The notes: generated by a model from the letters alone, not told the origin. 64,000 nucleotides of DNA from Rhizobium mongolense USDA 1844 (GCF_000419765.1 NZ_ATTQ01000003.1:394212-458211); one strand, 5' to 3'. Numbered from the stretch's first letter, positions 8,757 through 18,414 are shown. Numbers and translations: made by a program.

Positions 8757-10307
8757 ATGCCGAGTCTGCTCGGGATCGATAGTGGCCTGACGGTCACCAA
8801 GGCCGTCATCTTCGATATTGACGGCACGCCGCTCGCAGTCGCCCGGCGCCGCGTGACGCAGTTTATCCCAAAGGCCCGCCATATCGAACGGGACATGGAC
8901 GAATTGTGGAGCGCGACGGCAGACGCGATTCGGGAGGCGATCACCCTCAGCAATCGGCCGGCAAGCGACATCCAGGGCATCGCCGCAACAGCCCACGGGG
9001 ATGGCATCTATCTGCTCGACCACGAGCGGAGACCTTTGGGCCGGGCCATCCTGTCCCTGGACAGCCGGGCCGGTGCCGTCATCGATCGGTGGATGGAAAG
9101 CATTGTCGCCGACCAAGCCATCGAGCTCACGGGTCAGATTCCGCATGTCTCCGCACCATCGGCACTGCTTGCCTGGATCCGCGACATGGAACCCGAGCGG
9201 TTCAAACGCATTGGTCATTTCCTGAGCTGCAAGGACTGGCTGCGGTTTTGCCTGACAGGCATCGTCGGTACGGATCGCACGGAGGCAAGTACCTCCTTTA
9301 CCGATGTGAAGACACAGGAATACAGCCAGGAGGCCCTGAGGCTCTTTGGGCTGCAGAAACTTGCCCATGCGCTGCCGCCGGCCGCGCGTTCCGATCAGAT
9401 CATCGGGCGGGTGACACCTGAGGCGGCGCATCTGACCGGCCTTGCCAACGGAACGCCGGTCGTTGCCGGGCTGCATGACGTCACGGCCTCCGCGCTCGGG
9501 GCAGGCGGCTATGCCAAGGGCGTCGTCGCCGTCATTGCCGGTACCTATTCGATCAATGAGACGCTATCGTCGGAACCGCGGGTCGACCGACGTTGGTTCT
9601 GCCGCAACGGCATCGCGCCGGGCATCTGGAACAACATGTCGATCTCGCCGGCATCGACCGCGAATTACGACTGGTTTCTCGACAAGCTGTGCGCCGGCGA
9701 GCGGACGAAGGGCGAGACGCAAGGCAGCTCCATTCACGCGCTGCTCGCGCCGGAAATCGATGCGGCTTTCGATCGGCCATCGACGGCGCTCTTCCATCCC
9801 TATCTGTTCGGTTCGCCCTATGGTGCTTCGGCAAGTGCCGGCTTCTTCGGTCTCGGCGGCTGGCACGATCGCGGCGACATGCTGCGGGCCGTGCTTGAGG
9901 GTATCGCTTTCAATCATCGCATCCATGTCGATGCACTTGGCGACGGCTTTGAATTTGAAGAGGCAAGGCTTGCCGGGGGTGTCTCGCGCAACCCGCTGGT
10001 CGTTCAGATGTTCGCCGATGTGCTCGGCATACCGGTGACCGTGACCGAAACGGATGAGGCCGCCGCCTGGGGTGCTGCTCTTTGCGCCGGATCGGGCGCC
10101 GGCGTTTATGCTGATCCGCAGAGCGATCCGCGCGACATCACCCGCATCGCGAAGACGTGCCAGCCGGATGCGGCACGCAGCGCGGACTACGACAAACGCT
10201 ACCGGGTCTTCCGCCAGATCGCCGACGCTATGACGCCCCTTTGGCCGAAAATTGCCGGCCTTGCGCCGGAGCAATCGGTAACCGACGAGGCAGAACCCCG
10301 GCACTGA
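8757..10307 (+). CDS. FGGY-family carbohydrate (polyol or ketose) kinase
   Basis: Cytoplasmic FGGY kinase, 516 residues. The first domain has GIDSGLTVTKAVIFDIDG at about residues 5-22. Further on are a substrate-region segment AATAHGDGIYL, then SCKDWLRFCLTG and ALFHPYLFGSPYG, and in the ATP-binding domain EARLAGGVSRNPLVVQMFADVLGIP. GAGG lies about 8 nt before the ATG. It is clearly more similar to the kinase at 36448 than to the eryA-like kinase at 998 (shared: [33 protein letters not shown]). The stop at 10305 lies just before the GlpD-like gene, so the two are cotranscribed. The substrate is unknown; a pentitol, tetritol or L-ketose are candidates. Confidence 0.85.
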   Translation: MPSLLGIDSGLTVTKAVIFDIDGTPLAVARRRVTQFIPKARHIERDMDELWSATADAIREAITLSNRPASDIQGIAATAHGDGIYLLDHERRPLGRAILSLDSRAGAVIDRWMESIVADQAIELTGQIPHVSAPSALLAWIRDMEPERFKRIGHFLSCKDWLRFCLTGIVGTDRTEASTSFTDVKTQEYSQEALRLFGLQKLAHALPPAARSDQIIGRVTPEAAHLTGLANGTPVVAGLHDVTASALGAGGYAKGVVAVIAGTYSINETLSSEPRVDRRWFCRNGIAPGIWNNMSISPASTANYDWFLDKLCAGERTKGETQGSSIHALLAPEIDAAFDRPSTALFHPYLFGSPYGASASAGFFGLGGWHDRGDMLRAVLEGIAFNHRIHVDALGDGFEFEEARLAGGVSRNPLVVQMFADVLGIPVTVTETDEAAAWGAALCAGSGAGVYADPQSDPRDITRIAKTCQPDAARSADYDKRYRVFRQIADAMTPLWPKIAGLAPEQSVTDEAEPRH

Positions 10308-10336
10308 TGTGTGGGCGATTTAGGACGAACAAAATC

Positions 10337-12082
10337 ATGACTCCCGACATGCAGCAACGCTTCTCGAACCTTGGAGAGGGCGACATCGACGTTCTGATCA
10401 TCGGAGCGGGCATCAATGGTGCCGGACTGTTTCGCGACCTTTCGGCGCAAGGCGTCAATTGCGTGATCGTCGACAAGGCCGATTTCGGCTCCGGGACGAG
10501 TGCTGCGCCATCGCGCCTCATTCACGGCGGCCTGAAATATCTCGAGACGGGCGAGTTCGGCTTGGTCGCCCAGTCGACGTTGGAGCGCAATTTGCTGCTG
10601 AAGAACGCTCCGCATTGCGTCGAGCCATTGCCTACTTTCATACCGGTATTCTCCTGGACACGGGGTATTTGGGCAGCGCTGCGCACGCTGCTTGGCTCCA
10701 AGACTGCGCCACGCAGCCGGGGGGCCGTTCTCATCAAGATCGGGCTTAGGCTCTACGATTTCTTTGGATCACGCGACCAGGTCATGCCGCGCCATCGGCT
10801 GATCCTGAAAAAGCAGGCGCGCAAGGAAATGCCGCACCTCACCCCGGCAATCGTCGCCGGCGGAATTTATTACGACGCCAAGATCAGCAGGCCCGAGCGG
10901 CTCGTCTACGAACTCGTCATGGACGGGCTCGAGGCAAATGCGAAGAGCCTTGCCGCCAATTTCGCGACGCTTGCGGCAGTCTCCGGCGGACGCCTGATAT
11001 TCAGGCAACCGGACGGGGGCGAATTTGCAATCTCTCCCAAACTGGTGGTGAACGCCGCCGGTCCCTGGATCGATCATGTCAATGGGGCGCTCGGCGCTCC
11101 CTCTCGGATGATCGGCGGTACCAAGGGTTCCCACATTCTTCTGGATCATCCTGAGCTGGTTCGCGGCCTGAACGGCCACATGATCTATTTCGAGGCCGAC
11201 GATGGGCGCATCTGCCTCGTCTACAGCTATCTCGGGATGGCGCTCGTCGGTTCCACAGATATCCCTGCCGACGACCCGGATAATGTCCGCTGCGAGGAAC
11301 CGGAAACCGAATATTTTCTCGATAGCGTCCGCTCGCTGCTACCGACGCTTCGCTTCGATCGTGATCAGATCGTCTACAGTTACAGCGGCATCCGTCCGCT
11401 GCCGGCCTCCGAGGCGACCGCCCCGGGGCTGATCAGTCGCGATCATTCCGCACCGGTGAAGGAGCCGGAAGAAGGCAGGCCGTTTCCGATCATCTCGCTG
11501 GTCGGCGGAAAGTGGACTACGTTCCGCGGTTTTGCCGAAGAGGTTGCCGATTCCGTTCTCGCGCGCCTGCAGCATGTTCGCAAGCAATCGACCCGCTACC
11601 TGCCGATCGGTGGCGGAAAGGCCTTCCCAATGGATGTGCAGCAACGAAGCGTGTGGATCAGGGAGATCGCGGTGCGGACCGGCGCACCGGTCGAGCGCGT
11701 GGACGAACTGCTTGGCCGCTACGGAACAACGGCTGCGGCCGTGCTCTCCTTCTCGTCGGCATATTCCGATGAACAGCGGCTGACGGGCGCGGGGCACTAC
11801 AGTTTCAAGGAAGTCGACTGGATTGCTCGAAACGAACTCGTCGTACACCTCTCCGATATCGTCTTTCGGCGCACGACGCTTGCTATCGAAGGCCGCTTGA
11901 AGCTCGAAGGTTTGCGGGAAATCGCCGGTGTCGCCGGGGCTGCGCTCGGCTGGAACGCCGAACGCATTGCAGGCGAAATCGAGGATGTCGTCAACCAGCT
12001 TGAAAAATTCCATGGCCAGACGCTCGCAAGCAGGATGCCTGCCGCCGGGCCCGAGCAGGCACAGCACCCCGCGTCAGCATAG
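10337..12082 (+). CDS. GlpD-like FAD-dependent polyol-phosphate dehydrogenase
   Basis: A 581-residue flavoprotein of the GlpD/DAO superfamily. The FAD motif GAGINGAGL is at about residues 23-31, then SRLIHGGLKYLETGEFGL, GGTKGSHILLDH, LVGSTDIPADDP, YSGIRPLPASEA and GGKWTTFRGFAE; a C-terminal DAO_C-like domain follows. It shares distinctive segments with the 33851 protein (GHMIYFE..DGRICL; TDI..DDP..VRCE) that I do not see in the ery-type copy, marking a separate subgroup. The ATG at 10337 has AGGA upstream; a TGATG overlap start at 10307 is also possible. It probably oxidises the phosphorylated product of the kinase at 8757 and reduces quinone. Confidence 0.85.
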   Translation: MTPDMQQRFSNLGEGDIDVLIIGAGINGAGLFRDLSAQGVNCVIVDKADFGSGTSAAPSRLIHGGLKYLETGEFGLVAQSTLERNLLLKNAPHCVEPLPTFIPVFSWTRGIWAALRTLLGSKTAPRSRGAVLIKIGLRLYDFFGSRDQVMPRHRLILKKQARKEMPHLTPAIVAGGIYYDAKISRPERLVYELVMDGLEANAKSLAANFATLAAVSGGRLIFRQPDGGEFAISPKLVVNAAGPWIDHVNGALGAPSRMIGGTKGSHILLDHPELVRGLNGHMIYFEADDGRICLVYSYLGMALVGSTDIPADDPDNVRCEEPETEYFLDSVRSLLPTLRFDRDQIVYSYSGIRPLPASEATAPGLISRDHSAPVKEPEEGRPFPIISLVGGKWTTFRGFAEEVADSVLARLQHVRKQSTRYLPIGGGKAFPMDVQQRSVWIREIAVRTGAPVERVDELLGRYGTTAAAVLSFSSAYSDEQRLTGAGHYSFKEVDWIARNELVVHLSDIVFRRTTLAIEGRLKLEGLREIAGVAGAALGWNAERIAGEIEDVVNQLEKFHGQTLASRMPAAGPEQAQHPASA

Positions 12083-12090
12083 GCTCAAGC

Positions 12091-13155
12091 TCAAGAGAAG
12101 ATCGGATCGAGCGAACCGGATTTGTAGCGCTTGGCCATTTCCGACACCGGAAGCGGCGTAATCCGGCTTGCCATTCCGGCCGTGCCGAACTGTTCGAAGC
12201 GCTCCTTGCAGAGCTTGCCGAGCGCGGCCATCGCCGGCTTAAGATATTTGCGCGGGTCGAATTCGCTTGGATCTTCCTGCAGCACTCGGCGGATCTGGCC
12301 GGTCATCGCCATCCTGCCATCGGTATCGATGTTCACCTTGCGCACGCCGTTCTTGATGCCGCGCTGGATTTCTTCGACCGGCACGCCCCATGTCGGCTTC
12401 ATCTGGCCGCCGTACTTGTTGATGATCTCCTGCAGTTCGATCGGGACTGACGACGAGCCGTGCATGACGAGGTGCGTATTCGGCAGTTTGCGATGGATTT
12501 CTTCGATGACGCTCATCGCCAGTACGGATCCGTCCGGCTGGCGGGTGAATTTGTAGGCACCATGGGACGTCCCCATGGCGATCGCCAGCGCATCGACCTT
12601 GGTTTCGCGTACGAACTTTACGGCCTCGTCGGGGTTTGTCAGCAGCTGGTCATGCGACAGCTTGCCTTCGGCGCCGTGGCCGTCCTCGGCCTCGCCCATG
12701 CCGGTTTCCAGCGAGCCGAGAACGCCGAGTTCGCCCTCGACCGAGATGCCGCCGAGATGCGCCATGTCCGTCACCATCTTGGTGACGTCGACATTGTAGG
12801 CCCAGTCAGCCGGTGTCTTGGCATCCGCCTTCAGCGAACCGTCCATCATCACCGAGGTGAAGCCTGCCTGGATCGCCGTCATGCAGCTCGACGGATCGTT
12901 GCCGTGGTCGAGATGAACGCAGACCGGAATATGTGGATAGATCTCAACGACGGCATCCATCATGTGCTTCAGCATAATGTCGTTGGCGTAGGCGCGCGCT
13001 CCGCGCGACGCCTGCATGATAACCGGTGCATGAGACGCGTCAGCGGCCTCCATGATGGCGAGCGCCTGCTCCATGTTGTTGATGTTGAAAGCGGGAACGC
13101 CGTAGCCTTCCTCCGCAGCGTGATCGAGCAGCTGCCTCAGCGTGATGCGTGCCAT
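12091..13155 (-). CDS. fba: Class II fructose-bisphosphate aldolase family protein
   Basis: Zinc-dependent class II aldolase, 354 residues, the length of the CbbA/FbaA subgroup. Metal and catalytic residues are visible: VCVHLDHG (catalytic Asp and zinc His), ISVEGELG (Glu), GTSHGAYKF (His), [10 protein letters not shown] (His), and a C-terminal phosphate-binding segment [16 protein letters not shown]. It cleaves a ketose (bis)phosphate to dihydroxyacetone phosphate and an aldehyde. The ATG ends at 13155; a longer frame to 13272 lacks family sequence. It converges on the GlpD-like gene with only 8 nt between their stops. A glycolytic/CBB role is possible, but the position suggests it cleaves a ketose phosphate made by that oxidase. 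Confidence 0.88.
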   Translation of the reverse strand: MARITLRQLLDHAAEEGYGVPAFNINNMEQALAIMEAADASHAPVIMQASRGARAYANDIMLKHMMDAVVEIYPHIPVCVHLDHGNDPSSCMTAIQAGFTSVMMDGSLKADAKTPADWAYNVDVTKMVTDMAHLGGISVEGELGVLGSLETGMGEAEDGHGAEGKLSHDQLLTNPDEAVKFVRETKVDALAIAMGTSHGAYKFTRQPDGSVLAMSVIEEIHRKLPNTHLVMHGSSSVPIELQEIINKYGGQMKPTWGVPVEEIQRGIKNGVRKVNIDTDGRMAMTGQIRRVLQEDPSEFDPRKYLKPAMAALGKLCKERFEQFGTAGMASRITPLPVSEMAKRYKSGSLDPIFS

Positions 13156-13585
13156 CCAAGATTTCCCCATATCGATGGTCGAACGGAACGCCGCCATCCT
13201 GTCGAAAGTAGAGCCCGGGCGCGCGCTCCCGGTTTTAAACGGCAGAATGGCATAGGAGGAGGAATGTAACAAGCGGTAATAACAATATCACAAACAGTAT
13301 GATATTTGCGGGGAGCCATCTTCGCATGCGTTCAACCGATTAAAGCAGCGACGAGGAAGGCAGCGGTCCTATAAATGCTCGCTTAACCGCGCTTTCCAGG
13401 CGAATAACGTTGGTTCTTGGCGGCAAAGCGGACTCTCCGCCGCAATTTCTCACTGAAACCGCATCTCTTGGTCGCCCAGCTCGTGCAGGCGCAGGGAGTG
13501 ACAAACCCTGGCTGCGTCAGTAATCTCGCGCGACTAGCCGGCAATCCCGCTGCAACAACGAAAACAACCCTGATAGAGAGGAACC
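13156..13585. promoter_or_regulatory. Divergent intergenic region, aldolase / PheC-like gene
   Basis: A 430-base gene-free stretch. AT-rich sequence around 13270-13310 (a run of TAATAACAATATCACAAAC type) is probably the aldolase promoter. The part nearest the PheC-like gene ends with GAGAGGAACC, its ribosome-binding site. No convincing protein, palindrome or RNA structure was seen. Confidence 0.4.
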
Positions 13586-14362
13586 ATGAAGCGAACCTGT
13601 TTTGCGGTCACCTTGGTGGTGGCGTGGAGCCTGACATCGGCGCTGACCTTCGCGGCGGATGACGCTCTATCGGAAATCAAGAAGGCTGGCGTGATCAAGA
13701 TAGGAACGACGGGTGACTACAAGCCCTTCAGCTACAAGGCTGCTGATGGCACCCTTACGGGTGCCGACATCGCCATGGCCAAGGATCTTGCCGCCGATCT
13801 CGGTGTCAAGGCGGATTTCGTTGCCACGACCTGGAAAACGATGTTGGACGATTTCAAGGCCGGCAAGTTCGACATCGCACTCGGCGGCATTACCGTAAAC
13901 GCCGCTCGTGACGAAGTGGGCGACTTCTCGGTGCCCAATGTGACCGACGGCAAGCGACCGATTGCCCGCTGCGAGGACAAGGAAAAATATACCACGCTTG
14001 ATGCGATCGACCGGCCCTCCGTGCGGGTGATCGTCAATCCGGGCGGGACCAACGACAAATTCGCCCACGAGCATTTCGACGAGGCGTCGATCGAGGTATT
14101 TCCCGACAACAAGACAATTTTTGACCAGATTGCGTCGGGCAGGGCCGATGTGATGGTCACGGACGGCGTGGAGGTGGACCTGCAGTCCAAGCTGCATGCC
14201 AGCGTCTTGTGCCCGGTCGCCGTCAAAGAGCCGTTCACGCATTTCCAAAATGCCTATCTGCTGCGCGAAGATCCCGCCTTGAAGGCGGCGGTGGACGCTT
14301 TCATGCGCAAGCAACTGGAAAGCGGTGGATGGAAAGAGAAACTCGACGCGGCAATGAAGTAA
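13586..14362 (+). CDS. pheC: PheC-type periplasmic cyclohexadienyl/arogenate dehydratase
   Basis: A 258-residue periplasmic protein with the solute-binding (SBP_bac_3) fold. The signal peptide is about residues 1-24 (MKRTCFAVTLVVAWSLTSAL, then TFAAD). It matches remembered PheC segments closely: GTTGDYKPFSYK, VNPGGTNDKFA, PDNKTIFDQIASGRADVMVTDGVE, and a C-terminal cysteine in SVLCPV. PheC converts arogenate or prephenate to phenylalanine or phenylpyruvate outside the cytoplasm. GAGGAA lies 4 nt before the ATG. No permease or ATPase adjoins it, which argues for an enzyme rather than a transport component. The alternative is an orphan amino-acid binding protein. Confidence 0.75.
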   Translation: MKRTCFAVTLVVAWSLTSALTFAADDALSEIKKAGVIKIGTTGDYKPFSYKAADGTLTGADIAMAKDLAADLGVKADFVATTWKTMLDDFKAGKFDIALGGITVNAARDEVGDFSVPNVTDGKRPIARCEDKEKYTTLDAIDRPSVRVIVNPGGTNDKFAHEHFDEASIEVFPDNKTIFDQIASGRADVMVTDGVEVDLQSKLHASVLCPVAVKEPFTHFQNAYLLREDPALKAAVDAFMRKQLESGGWKEKLDAAMK

Positions 14363-14703
14363 GGGATCTCTGCTGCGTAATAGCGGACGAAAAAATATTC
14401 TCGGTTGACGAGCGCGCAGCTGCGTCGCGATCCCGTGTTCCGGGCACAAGCGACGGTGCATCAGTGACGACTCTAATCGCTGGCGTCGCATGGCTGTGGA
14501 TTTCCTGACGCAGCCTGGGGCTGGACGGTTTGTGCACTCCTCTCGACGCCGATGTGCTGACGATGCCTTGGAATCCTTTGGAAAAACGCGTGCCAAGACA
14601 AAGGTGCGCAAGGGAGGGTCGAAATAGGCGCCTGCTTTCGAGCCGCCTGAAAGGCCTGCGGAGACTTTCCCGATGCGGCCAAAGAAACATGAGCAGCGCG
14701 CAC
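14363..14703. other. Gene-free stretch downstream of the PheC-like gene
   Basis: A 341-base stretch between the converging PheC-like and Lrp-family genes. Open frames on both strands give compositions unlike real proteins and match nothing I know. No strong terminator stem was seen. Confidence 0.35.
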
Positions 14704-15189
14704 TCATCTGCTGGGATCATCGCCAGCATTCAGCGGAACCAATAGGCCTAACTTGACGTCCTTCAGCACTACATTCGTGTGCATGCGCCGGATCTGCGGG
14801 TTTTCTTTCATGATCAGGGCCGCGATGTCGTCATAATGCTCGACGTCGCGTGCCGTGATAATGGTGATCAAGTCCACCGCTCCGGTAACATAGTAAACTT
14901 GCTGGATGTGATCCTGCTTTTCCGCCCAAAGGCGGAACTTCGCTAGCGCATCGTAGTTGTCACGCTCGATTTCCAACCCGGCGATGAACACCATCGGCGT
15001 GCCCGTCGCCTTGCGATCGACGACGGCTACTTCGGCCTTGATGATGCCGTCATCGCGCAGGCGTTTCAGCCGCCTCTGCACCGCCGAGGTCGAAAGCCCG
15101 ACCTTTTCGGCGATGGTTTCCGCCGTCAGCTGACAATTGCGCTGAATGATATCGAGAATATCGCGATCAAAGCCATCTAATCTTTCCAT
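14704..15189 (-). CDS. Lrp/AsnC-family transcriptional regulator
   Basis: A 161-residue regulator. The N-terminal AsnC-type helix-turn-helix is visible (DRDILDIIQRNCQLTAETIAEKV, GLSTSAVQRRLKRLRDDGII), followed by the RAM ligand-binding domain (VYYVTGAVDLITIITARDVEHY). The start is the ATG ending at 15189, with GGAGGAG 5 nt upstream; an open extension to 15306 crosses the intergenic region and lacks support. It is divergent from an amino acid ABC transporter/homocysteine methyltransferase operon across 170 nt. Lrp-type proteins often control the divergent gene in response to its amino acid, so it is probably the local regulator. Confidence 0.9.
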   Translation of the reverse strand: MERLDGFDRDILDIIQRNCQLTAETIAEKVGLSTSAVQRRLKRLRDDGIIKAEVAVVDRKATGTPMVFIAGLEIERDNYDALAKFRLWAEKQDHIQQVYYVTGAVDLITIITARDVEHYDDIAALIMKENPQIRRMHTNVVLKDVKLGLLVPLNAGDDPSR

Positions 15190-15359
15190 GTGCTCCTCCG
15201 CCTCCGGCGGCGAAATTACCCGGCGATACCGGTATTCTGTCATATTAAACGCATCAGAAACAGATTTCTGCATAATTAATGCAAAACAATCAGAATTTGC
15301 GCGCAAAAACCGCAGCTATTCGCGATATTCTCCGAACACTATTTGAACCGGTACCGCGC

Positions 15360-16142
15360 ATGACAAAAACGTCTTTCCAGGCACTTCGTGTGGATGATCT
15401 TCACAAGAGCTATGGCCCACATGAAGTCCTCAAGGGCATTTCGACAACGGCCCGTAAAGGCGACGTGATTTCGATCATCGGGTCGTCGGGCTCCGGGAAG
15501 AGTACATTCCTGCGCTGCATCAATTTGCTGGAGATGCCCGATCGGGGCCGCATTGTCGTGAACGGCGAGGAAGTCGCCTTGAAACGCAGCCGCAGCGGGC
15601 AGATGCAGCCGGTGAACTGGCGGCAGATCGAGCGACTGCGCACCGGCCTCGGCATGGTTTTCCAGAACTTCAATCTCTGGGCCCATCGAACGGTGCTAGA
15701 GAACGTCATCGAAGCACCGGTCCAGGTCATGGGATTTGCGCGCCGCGAGGCCATCGAGAAGGCAGACGCTCTCCTCAACAAGGTTGGGCTCTACGAGAAG
15801 CGCGATGCGTACCCCGCCTTTCTTTCCGGCGGCCAGCAGCAACGGGCAGCCATTGCCCGGGCGCTTTGTGTCGACCCGGCCGTTATGCTGTTCGACGAGC
15901 CGACCTCGGCGCTCGATCCCGAGTTGGTCGGAGAGGTGCTCAAGGTGATCCGTGAGCTCGCGGAGGAGGGCCGCACAATGCTGATTGTCACCCATGAGAT
16001 GCGCTTTGCCCGCGACGTTTCAAGCCACGTTCTCTTCCTGCATCAGGGCCTGATCGAGGAGGAGGGATCGCCGCGGCAGATCTTCGACGCTCCACTCAGC
16101 GCCCGTTGCCGGGAATTTACCGGCATGCTCGCCCATCATTGA
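15360..16142 (+). CDS. Polar amino acid ABC transporter ATP-binding protein
   Basis: A 260-residue ATPase of the HisP/GlnQ group (PAAT family). Walker A GSSGSGKST is near residues 41-49, the Q-loop region is MVFQNFNLWAHRT, the signature is LSGGQQQRAAIARAL, and Walker B is VMLFDEPTSALDPELVGEV followed by the switch TVTHEMRFA-like IVTHEMRFA. The start at 15360 gives normal family length; an upstream ATG at 15279 is open but lacks a ribosome-binding site. It is the first gene of an operon with a binding protein (16188), two permeases (16987, 17725) and probably a homocysteine methyltransferase (18612). Confidence 0.9.
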   Translation: MTKTSFQALRVDDLHKSYGPHEVLKGISTTARKGDVISIIGSSGSGKSTFLRCINLLEMPDRGRIVVNGEEVALKRSRSGQMQPVNWRQIERLRTGLGMVFQNFNLWAHRTVLENVIEAPVQVMGFARREAIEKADALLNKVGLYEKRDAYPAFLSGGQQQRAAIARALCVDPAVMLFDEPTSALDPELVGEVLKVIRELAEEGRTMLIVTHEMRFARDVSSHVLFLHQGLIEEEGSPRQIFDAPLSARCREFTGMLAHH

Positions 16143-16187
16143 TCCCGCCGATTGGTCACAGATACCCCCAACAGGAGAAATCCACGA

Positions 16188-16961
16188 ATGAAACTGCTCC
16201 CCCTGCTGCTCGCCGGCGCCACGCTTGCCATTTCTGCCATCACGGCTCAGGCTGAAGTCCGTTTTGGCGTCATGAACGAATCATATCCCCCCTTTTTTGC
16301 CAAGGATGCCTCCGGTGAGTGGCAGGGCTGGGAAATCGACCTGATGAACGCCGTGTGCGAGCAGATGAAGGAGAAATGCTCGATTGTCGAGGTCTCCTGG
16401 GATGGGCTCATTCCGGCGCTGCAGAGCAAGAAGTTCGACGTCATCTGGTCGTCGATGTCAAACACTGCAGAGCGTTCGAAGGTCATCGACTTCACCGACA
16501 AGTATTACAACACGCCGAGCACCTTGATCGGCCCAAAGGACCAGAAGCCGGGCGCGACGGCCGATGACGTGAAGGACAAGACTCTCGGCATTCAGGTCTC
16601 GACCATCCAATCGGAATACTACAAGAAGTATTTCGCTGATGTCGCTGACGAGAAGACCTATCAGACCCTGGACGAGGCATTCCAGGATCTTGCCGCCGGC
16701 CGCATCGACTATGTGTTCGGGGATTCGCTTGCGCTTGATGCATTCCTGAAAAGCGACGCCGGCAAGGATTGCTGCGTCAAGATGGGTGACGTCGCCGACG
16801 ACGAGGAGATTCTCGGAGCCGGCGTTTCCGGCGGTCTGCGAAAGGAAGATTCCGAGCTCAAGGCAAAGCTGAATGCTGCGATCGCTGCCGTGCGCGCCAG
16901 CGGCAAGTACGGTGAAATCACCAAGAAATATTTCGCCTTCGACATCTACGGTACGAACTGA
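16188..16961 (+). CDS. Polar amino acid ABC transporter substrate-binding protein
   Basis: Periplasmic SBP_bac_3 family protein, 257 residues. The signal peptide is about residues 1-20 (MKLLPLLLAGATLAISAITA, then QAEV). The mature sequence has the HisJ/ArgT pattern: FGVMNESYPPFF, GWEIDLMNAVCEQM, VSWDGLIPALQSKKFDVIWSS-type segments and ERSKVIDFTD. Two cysteine pairs (C..KC near residues 62-68, and CC near 199) may form disulfides. ACAGGAGAA lies 9 nt before the ATG at 16188. Its ligand is a polar amino acid or derivative; the neighbouring homocysteine methyltransferase makes S-methylmethionine or another methyl donor a candidate. Confidence 0.88.
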   Translation: MKLLPLLLAGATLAISAITAQAEVRFGVMNESYPPFFAKDASGEWQGWEIDLMNAVCEQMKEKCSIVEVSWDGLIPALQSKKFDVIWSSMSNTAERSKVIDFTDKYYNTPSTLIGPKDQKPGATADDVKDKTLGIQVSTIQSEYYKKYFADVADEKTYQTLDEAFQDLAAGRIDYVFGDSLALDAFLKSDAGKDCCVKMGDVADDEEILGAGVSGGLRKEDSELKAKLNAAIAAVRASGKYGEITKKYFAFDIYGTN

Positions 16962-16986
16962 CCTCGATCCCGGACCCGGCCGGACG

Positions 16987-17712
16987 ATGGCAACCGAACC
17001 ACGAGGCATATTGGACCTGCTCTCCCCCTATCCGCCCGGATGGGGCGGAACCCTGCTTGTCGGTGCCGCCTCCACGATTGCCATCTCAGCTGGCGCTTTC
17101 CTGATCGGCATCTTGCTCGGGACGGGAGGTGCGCTTGGCAAGCTTTCCGGCAACAGGCCGCTCGGCCTGCTGCTCAATGTCTATACGACAGCCATCCGCG
17201 CCATTCCGGAACTGATTTTGATCGTCGGGCTCTATTATGCGGGAATGGACGGCCTCAACCGGCTTTTGGCCGGGCTCAAGCTGCCTGCGATCGAAGTGAA
17301 CGGCTTCGTCGTCGCCGTCGTCGTGCTCGGCTTCGTGCAGGGAGCCTATATGACGGAAGTGCTGCGTGGCGCGATCCTCGCCATCCCCGTTGGTCAGATC
17401 GACGCGGCGAAAGCCTTCGGCATGGGGCCGATGCTGCGTTTCCGCCGAGTCATCCTGCCGTCATTATTGCCAAATGCCCTGCCGGGCCTTGCCAATCTGT
17501 GGATGTCGGTCACCAAGGACAGCGCGCTGGTTGCCGTCGTCGGCTATCAGGAACTGGCGCTCGCCACTCGCCTGGCTGGCGCGAGCACCAAGCATTATTT
17601 CATCTTTTTCCTCGCATCTGCCCTTCTCTATCTCGCCCTCACGCTCGTCTCCAATATCGTCTTCAACCTGATCGAGCGCCATGTGCGGCGCGGACAGCCG
17701 AAGCTTGCCTAA
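16987..17712 (+). CDS. Polar amino acid ABC transporter permease (HisQ-like)
   Basis: Inner-membrane permease of 241 residues with about five hydrophobic segments. The EAA loop is visible as EVLRGAILAIPVGQIDAAKA, then FGMGPMLRFRRVILP. VTKDSALVAVVGYQEL is the usual PAAT C-terminal permease segment. The start is the ATG at 16987, 26 nt after the binding-protein stop; longer frames overlap the binding-protein gene. It pairs with the permease at 17725 to form a heterodimeric channel. Confidence 0.88.
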   Translation: MATEPRGILDLLSPYPPGWGGTLLVGAASTIAISAGAFLIGILLGTGGALGKLSGNRPLGLLLNVYTTAIRAIPELILIVGLYYAGMDGLNRLLAGLKLPAIEVNGFVVAVVVLGFVQGAYMTEVLRGAILAIPVGQIDAAKAFGMGPMLRFRRVILPSLLPNALPGLANLWMSVTKDSALVAVVGYQELALATRLAGASTKHYFIFFLASALLYLALTLVSNIVFNLIERHVRRGQPKLA

Positions 17713-17724
17713 GGAGCACACGGC

Positions 17725-18414
17725 ATGACCTTCTCGTGGATAGCCTCCTATTGGTCGCTTTTATTGGCGGGCGCCGCGCAGACAGTGCTGCTGCTGGTGA
17801 TCTCGGTCGTCTTCGGATTCGTCCTGGCGATCGGCCTCGCCTTCGCGCAGGTGAGCGGCGGCCCGCTGACGCAATATCTCGCTCGCGGCTACTGCACCTT
17901 CTTCCGCGGCACGCCGCTGCTCATCCAGCTCTGGCTTTTCTATTACGGCGTCGGTTCGCTGCTGCCAATGATCCCAGGCCTGCGCCAGAGCCTGTTCTGG
18001 CCCATCCTGCGTGAGGGCTTTTTCTTCGCGGCCGTGAGCTTTACGCTAAACTATGCCGCCTACGAGGCGGAAGTGCTGCGCGGCGCGTTGCTCGCAGTGC
18101 CCAAGGGCGAGTTGGAAGCGGGCCGATCCTTCGGCATGCGGCCCTTCACGCTGGTCCGGCGCATATGGCTGCCCCGGGCCATTCGCATCGCATTGCCGAC
18201 AATCGGCGGCGAAATCGTCATGCAGCTCAAAGCGACGCCGCTCGCATTCACCGTCACAGTGATGGATCTCTACGCGGTGGCGAGCAAGGTGCGCCAGGAT
18301 ACGCTGCTCGTTTATGAGCCGCTGATCGTCGTTACCGTCTTCTATCTCATTCTCACGGCAATCATCGCTCGCGCCTTCCGCCTCCTCGAGACGCAGATGC
18401 CATCGCGACGCTAA
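17725..18414 (+). CDS. Polar amino acid ABC transporter permease (HisM-like)
   Basis: Second inner-membrane permease, 229 residues, about five hydrophobic segments. The N-terminal part includes FFRGTPLLIQLWLFYYGVGS, typical of HisM/GlnP-type proteins, and the EAA loop is AEVLRGALLAVPKGELEAGR, then SFGMRP. GGAG lies 9 nt before the ATG, 12 nt after the preceding stop. It forms the membrane channel with the 16987 permease. A 197-nt gap separates it from the homocysteine methyltransferase gene; no strong terminator is visible there. Confidence 0.88.
   Translation: MTFSWIASYWSLLLAGAAQTVLLLVISVVFGFVLAIGLAFAQVSGGPLTQYLARGYCTFFRGTPLLIQLWLFYYGVGSLLPMIPGLRQSLFWPILREGFFFAAVSFTLNYAAYEAEVLRGALLAVPKGELEAGRSFGMRPFTLVRRIWLPRAIRIALPTIGGEIVMQLKATPLAFTVTVMDLYAVASKVRQDTLLVYEPLIVVTVFYLILTAIIARAFRLLETQMPSRR

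Noticed and set aside
8253..9476. Long minus-strand frame opposite the DeoR and kinase genes
   Set aside because: Both plus-strand genes have complete recognisable domains; the reverse frame is a by-product of GC-rich codon usage.
15279..15359. Upstream ATG for the amino acid ABC ATPase
   Set aside because: The added 27 residues lie in the divergent promoter region, lack homology to ABC ATPases and have no ribosome-binding site.
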